From contig JAIYEB010000348.1 of the NCBI GenBank assembly GCA_027487195.1, forward strand, positions 1 through 9,884: a DNA stretch of 9,884 nt. The letters run 5' to 3'. Every line of letters starts with the position of its first letter. Position 1 is the first letter of the stretch. The DNA comes from Hyphomicrobiales bacterium (GTDB lineage: Bacteria > Pseudomonadota > Alphaproteobacteria > Rhizobiales > UBA4765). The position numbers were made by a program, and so were the translations under genes. Below the pieces are notes generated by a model. That model had not been told where the DNA came from, did no database searches, and saw only the letters and a program-made list of their open reading frames with translations. Below are positions 6,877 through 9,884 of the stretch, piece by piece.

Positions 6877-7658
6877 GCGACACAGTCCTGATTACAGGCG
6901 CGTCGTCCGGAATCGGAGCAGAACTCGCCCTCTGCTTTGCCCGTGAAGGCTCAACCATCATCCTGACAGGTCGCTCGCCCGAGGGGCTGGCAGCGACCGC
7001 CGACAGGGTCGAGCGCGCAGGCTGCCCCCGCCCTCGCATCATCATCGCGGATCTGGCGAACAGCGCAGGGGTCGAGAACCTCATTGGCGCACTTGGCGGA
7101 TGCCACATCGATGTTCTCGTCAACAATGCCGGCGCAGGCCTGCATGGCCCGGCTGTCCGGCTTGATCGCGCAGCGCAGCTATCGCTGATCGATCTCAATG
7201 TGCGAGGCGCCGTGGATCTTGCGCTCCGGTTTTTGCCGGGCATGAGCGAGCACCGGCGCGGCGGCGTTCTGTTTGTGGCCTCCCTTGCGGGCTTTGCGCC
7301 CGGCGGGCCTGACATGGCCATCTATTATGCGACGAAGGCTGCGCTCCTGTCGTTTTCAGATGCGCTCTCAGTTGAGACGGCAGGAACCGGCGTCACCATC
7401 ACAGCGCTTTGCCCCGGCCCCACTGCGACTGACTTTGGCAACCGCGCCGGATTTTCCGCAGGCTCTGCAGTTGATGCCTATGGCCGCATGAGCGCGGAGG
7501 ACGTCGCTGCAATTGGGCATGCCGCTTTCAGGGCCGGCAAGCGCCGCGCTATTCCGGGATGGCGCAATCGTCTGGCGCATTTTTTCATGAAGCTGGCGCC
7601 GCGCGATTTTACACTTCAGGCCATCGGAAAGGCTCAGGCCCAACGCAGAAAGTCCTGA
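6873..7658 (+). CDS. Short-chain dehydrogenase/reductase (DltE/YqjQ-like SDR)
   Basis: 261 aa from GTG 6873, overlapping the TerB-like stop as GTGA. The frame is open about 126 nt further upstream, but that stretch lies inside the TerB gene, and an SDR should begin right before the first beta strand, as 'MSDTVLITGASSGIG' does. Motifs: GASSGIG 9-15, 'IADL' near 58-61, NNAG 84-87, catalytic Ser137 in 'FVASLAG', Tyr151 and Lys155 in 'YYATK', and 'PGPTATDF' (171-178). It is a complete classical SDR with a basic C-terminal tail (ending AQAQRRKS). Like other DltE-type SDRs it should be an NAD(P)-dependent oxidoreductase of unknown substrate. It differs clearly from the HSDL2-like SDR at 1146-2015, so it is not a recent duplicate. 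It ends 84 nt before the convergent tctA gene. Confidence 0.9.
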   Translation: MSDTVLITGASSGIGAELALCFAREGSTIILTGRSPEGLAATADRVERAGCPRPRIIIADLANSAGVENLIGALGGCHIDVLVNNAGAGLHGPAVRLDRAAQLSLIDLNVRGAVDLALRFLPGMSEHRRGGVLFVASLAGFAPGGPDMAIYYATKAALLSFSDALSVETAGTGVTITALCPGPTATDFGNRAGFSAGSAVDAYGRMSAEDVAAIGHAAFRAGKRRAIPGWRNRLAHFFMKLAPRDFTLQAIGKAQAQRRKS

Positions 7659-7742
7659 TCGATGCGTCTCAGCTCCTGAAGTGCGACGACCCCATTTCGG
7701 CAAAGCAGCAGGCGCTTGGCCTTCAAATGCACGGCCCCGGGA

Positions 7743-9197
7743 TCATGCCTTTGCGGTGACGCGGCGCATCCCGAGCACCAGAATAACCATCAAGATTGTC
7801 ACCAACACCACACCGGGTTGGGTCAGCATGGCCGCCCAGTCACCGCGCGCGTGCGAAATCGCGCGGCGCAAATGATCCTCGAACGGGGCCGCAATGACAA
7901 AGCCCATGAGCAGCGGCATGAGCGGAAAGCCAGCCTGCCGTGCGGCATAGCCAAACAGACCGAAGGCTGCGAGCGACACGACATCAAAAGGCTTCCCGCC
8001 TGAAGCCAGAACGCCAAGGGATGCCGCAACCAGAATGGCAGGCGCAAGAATTGCCGGCGGCATCGTGATCAACCGCGCCCAAAGCCCGACAAGGGGCAGA
8101 TTGAGCAAGACGAGCATGACGTTGGCAACAAGCAGGCTGCCAATGAACGTCCAGAACAGCGTTGGTTGCGCCGTAAACAAGGCTGGTCCCGGAGGCAGCC
8201 CATGCAGCATCATGGCGCCGATCAAGACCGCGGTCGCCGCATTGGCAGGCAAACCAAGGCCAAACAGCATGACAAAGCTGGTTTGCGCTGACGCATTGTT
8301 TGCAGCCTCGGGCCCTGCGACGCCTGCAAGGGATGGGGTCGGTCCACCTGCGGTGCCGAGCTTGCGCTCGAGTGCATAAGATGAAAATGCCGCGAACAGT
8401 GTAGTGGCGCCGGGCACGAGGCCAATCACAGAACCGACGCCCGAACCGCGCAACGCCGGGGCCAACCATCCCCGGATGGCGTCTCGCCCCGGCCACCAGT
8501 GGCGAGGAGCGCTCAGCGCGCTGCCAGGCTTGCGGGACATCAGCGCCAGCACCTCTGAAAACCCGAAAAGACCCACAACCAGCGGGGTAAAATCGATGCC
8601 GTCGCGAAGTTCCGCAAACCCAAACGAAAAGCGAGGCTGGCCATCACCACCAGCACTGCCAACGAGCCCAAGTATGCCGCCGATGCCAAGCATCACCAGC
8701 GCCTTGCCGGCGCCTCCATCGCTGATCGCAATTGCAAGGACCGCACCGGCGATCAAAAGTGCTGCCGTCTCCGCAGGCCCCATGGAAAGCGCGAGAGCCG
8801 CGAGCGGTGGCGTGGCAAATGCCAGAACCAGTGCAGAGATGACGCCCGCAACCAGCGAGGCCAACGCGGCAACCGCGAGCGCTTCTTGTGCCCGCCCGGC
8901 ACATGCCAACCTGTGCCCGTCGAGCGCCGTCACCGCGCCTGAGGCCTCACCAGGAACGTTGATGAGGATGGCCGTGGTTGAAGAGCCATACTGTGCGCCG
9001 TAATAGACGCCCGCGAGCAGGATCAGCGCCCCTTCGGGGCTCATATGGAAACTGACCGGGAGCAAAAGCGCGATGGTGGCGACCGGCCCGAGGCCCGGCA
9101 ACACACCAACCAGCGTACCGATCAGAGCGCCAAATCCGGCATAAGCGAGGTTATGCAGCGCAAGGCTGGCGCCAAGGCCAGCAAGAATTGTGTCCAT
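7743..9197 (-). CDS. tctA: Tripartite tricarboxylate transporter, large membrane subunit TctA
   Basis: 484 aa, close to the ~500 aa usual for TctA. It is strongly hydrophobic along nearly its whole length, with roughly 11-12 predicted membrane helices. It shows the two-fold TctA pattern. In the first half are 'GVLPGLGP' (31-38) and 'GSSTTAILINVPGE' (71-84). In the second half are 'GLVPGATT' (259-266), 'GVAGPEAANNASAQ' (292-305) and 'LGLPANAATAVLIGA' (314-328). The start is ATG 9197-9195, whose A is shared with the tctB stop (TAATG). The frame is open a further 85 codons upstream, but that part is antisense-free tctB coding sequence in another frame and is not TctA-like. TctA is the main channel subunit for carboxylate uptake across the inner membrane, using TctC as periplasmic binder. 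The substrate cannot be read from the sequence. Confidence 0.95.
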   Translation of the reverse strand: MDTILAGLGASLALHNLAYAGFGALIGTLVGVLPGLGPVATIALLLPVSFHMSPEGALILLAGVYYGAQYGSSTTAILINVPGEASGAVTALDGHRLACAGRAQEALAVAALASLVAGVISALVLAFATPPLAALALSMGPAETAALLIAGAVLAIAISDGGAGKALVMLGIGGILGLVGSAGGDGQPRFSFGFAELRDGIDFTPLVVGLFGFSEVLALMSRKPGSALSAPRHWWPGRDAIRGWLAPALRGSGVGSVIGLVPGATTLFAAFSSYALERKLGTAGGPTPSLAGVAGPEAANNASAQTSFVMLFGLGLPANAATAVLIGAMMLHGLPPGPALFTAQPTLFWTFIGSLLVANVMLVLLNLPLVGLWARLITMPPAILAPAILVAASLGVLASGGKPFDVVSLAAFGLFGYAARQAGFPLMPLLMGFVIAAPFEDHLRRAISHARGDWAAMLTQPGVVLVTILMVILVLGMRRVTAKA

Positions 9198-9649
9198 TAC
9201 CAGACGCCTGGAAGAAGTTTCAGAGGTTGGCGAAGAAGCCCAACGAACAACAGCGCGGCTGTGGCGGCAATGCCCGCTCCGATCAGGATCGCGCGCCATA
9301 GAGTGACACCCGCAACCCCAAGCGCAGCAATGATCCCGGCGGCCATGGTTGATGGCAGCATCCCAAGCGTCGATGTAGCCACGGCCAGGCATAGGGTGGC
9401 TGCAACGGCCGCGAATATGCTCCGCAATGGCGTCGGTTCCGGCGCCTGGCAAACCAGTTCCTCAGCGACCGTGAACAACCGAGGCCTGAACACACCCATC
9501 AGTGCGACAAGCAGCGTTGCGGCAGAAAGTGCACCGGGTATGAGCCCAGGATGCAGTCGACCTGTGATAGGTGGCGACATCAACAAGCAAGAAACGAGAA
9601 TGCCTGCCGCAATGACTGCAACTATTGAAAAGATAATACGCTCAGCCAC
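9197..9649 (-). CDS. tctB: Tripartite tricarboxylate transporter, small membrane subunit TctB
   Basis: 150 aa from GTG 9649-9647. It is small and very hydrophobic, with likely membrane helices near 5-22, 36-53, 77-93, 100-117 and 121-138. It has the 'LGMLPSTMAAG' and 'WRAILIGAGIAA' pattern and a TctB-like end, 'LLRQPLKLLPGVW'. The frame extends upstream to an ATG at 9742 (181 aa). Those extra 31 residues are polar (ENKQNRASRDK...) and lie in AT-rich DNA, whereas AGGAAG sits 5 nt before the GTG, so the GTG start gives the correct family length. The gene overlaps tctA by 1 nt and is co-transcribed with it. TctB is the poorly conserved small partner of TctA, so the call rests on length, topology, the C-terminal pattern and position. 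Confidence 0.88.
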   Translation of the reverse strand: MAERIIFSIVAVIAAGILVSCLLMSPPITGRLHPGLIPGALSAATLLVALMGVFRPRLFTVAEELVCQAPEPTPLRSIFAAVAATLCLAVATSTLGMLPSTMAAGIIAALGVAGVTLWRAILIGAGIAATAALLFVGLLRQPLKLLPGVW

Positions 9650-9654
9650 AAAGA

Positions 9655-9660
9655 CTTCCT
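9655..9660 (-). promoter_or_regulatory. Ribosome binding site of tctB, deciding a GTG start
   Basis: On the minus strand AGGAAG is followed by TCTTT and then GTG (9649-9647). This strong SD with 5-nt spacing argues against the ATG at 9742. Confidence 0.7.
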
Positions 9661-9672
9661 GCGTTCTTTTAG

Positions 9673-9687
9673 AATTATTCAAATTAT
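9673..9687. repeat. Short direct repeat AATTAT-TCA-AATTAT in the tct intergenic region
   Basis: Two copies of AATTAT with a 9-bp period, flanked by and overlapping small inverted repeats (GAATTATTC and TTCA-n5-TGAA). In such AT-rich DNA this could be chance, but its place between divergent genes fits an operator. Confidence 0.3.
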
Positions 9688-9768
9688 GAACTTTCCTTCG
9701 CACGCTTTTATCTCTTGACGCCCTGTTCTGCTTGTTCTCCAAGTCACGCCAATGCGCAAGGGGGCATC

Positions 9769-9884
9769 ATGAGCATCGCGAAAAATCAAATTACACGCCG
9801 GACGTTCATTGCGGGCGCATCGACGTTTCTGACTGCCCCGGCAGTCCTTGCGCAGGGAGCTGGCCAGACCGCCTGGCCCAACCA
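9769..9884 (+). CDS. tctC: Tripartite tricarboxylate transporter substrate-binding protein TctC (Bug family), N-terminal part
   Basis: The gene starts at ATG 9769 after AAGGGGG (4-nt spacing) and runs past the window end; 38 residues are visible. The N-terminus reads as a twin-arginine-like signal peptide: polar start, 'TRRTFIAG' with R10-R11 (T-R-R-T-F-I pattern), a hydrophobic core, and a likely cleavage site 'AVLA|Q' after residue 28. The mature part begins 'QGAGQTAWPN', matching the 'WP-x-(K/R)-PI' start common in TctC/Bug periplasmic solute-binding proteins. With tctB and tctA next door on the opposite strand, this is most likely their binding subunit. The ligand-binding domain is outside the window, so identification rests on the signal peptide, the WPN motif and context. 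Confidence 0.75.
   Translation, partial: MSIAKNQITRRTFIAGASTFLTAPAVLAQGAGQTAWPN

Larger units (their letters stand above)
9650..9768. promoter_or_regulatory. Divergent tctBA / tctC intergenic control region
   Basis: This 119-nt gap separates the leftward tctBA genes from the rightward tctC gene and must hold the promoters of both. It is much more AT-rich than its surroundings, especially 9666-9716. AATTAT occurs twice as a direct repeat (9673-9678 and 9682-9687). Overlapping it are the inverted repeats GAATTATTC (9672-9680) and TTCAAATTATGAA (9678-9690), a plausible operator. On the plus strand TTGACG (9715-9720) is a possible -35, but no good -10 follows at normal spacing. On the minus strand CATAAT and AATAAT are possible -10 boxes without a clear -35. 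AAGGGGG (9758-9764) is the tctC SD. Confidence 0.5.

Noticed and set aside
7659..7742. Bidirectional terminator between the convergent SDR and tctA genes
   Set aside because: Only 4-bp stems such as TCAG-n3-CTGA and GGCC-n11-GGCC can be drawn, with no T-run. I cannot support a terminator by eye.
7743..9452. Long 569-aa minus-strand reading frame
   Set aside because: Only the part from ATG 9197 is TctA. The first 85 codons overlap tctB in another frame and read Cys/His/Arg-rich rather than like a membrane protein.
8404..9689. Plus-strand ORFs of 199 and 214 aa (8404-9003, 9045-9689)
   Set aside because: They lie antisense to tctA and tctB, are rich in Ser, Pro, Thr and Ala, show no family motif, and are explained by the GC-rich codon pattern of the opposite strand.

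Overview
The window is dense, GC-rich bacterial DNA. Coding third positions are mostly G or C, gene gaps are short, and several genes overlap by 1-4 nt. The gene families point to an alphaproteobacterium, most likely Hyphomicrobiales (Rhizobiales)-like: a DmdC-type acyl-CoA dehydrogenase, a class II-like HDAC, CocE/NonD, creatininase and FAA hydrolases, and a tripartite tricarboxylate transporter. That assignment is inferred from gene content and composition, not from a marker gene. No rRNA, tRNA, IS element, CRISPR array or phage gene was seen, and no transcription factor lies in the window.

Region 1 (1-2973, plus strand) is a fatty-acid or acyl-CoA operon. It holds the 3' end of an acyl-CoA dehydrogenase, a crotonase-fold protein whose active site looks like an enoyl-CoA isomerase (ECI2 type) rather than a hydratase, an HSDL2-like short-chain dehydrogenase, and a complete histone-deacetylase-family amidohydrolase. 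The gaps are 8-31 nt. A 213-nt gap follows, containing only a doubtful small ORF.

Region 2 (3187-6322, plus strand) is a compact three-hydrolase operon: FAA-family hydrolase, creatininase-family amidohydrolase and CocE/NonD esterase. Its genes overlap by 1 and 4 nt. Together they cover C-C, C-N and ester bond hydrolysis, which suggests catabolism of an unknown small organic compound.

Region 3 (6433-7658, plus strand) is a two-gene unit: a TerB-like helical protein and, overlapping it by 4 nt, a second short-chain dehydrogenase.

Region 4 (7743-9884) is a tripartite tricarboxylate transporter locus with an unusual layout. tctB and tctA lie on the minus strand and overlap by 1 nt. A tctC-type gene with a Tat-like signal peptide runs the other way from a shared AT-rich intergenic region and continues past the window. 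The transporter could feed the region 2 hydrolases, but this rests on proximity alone.
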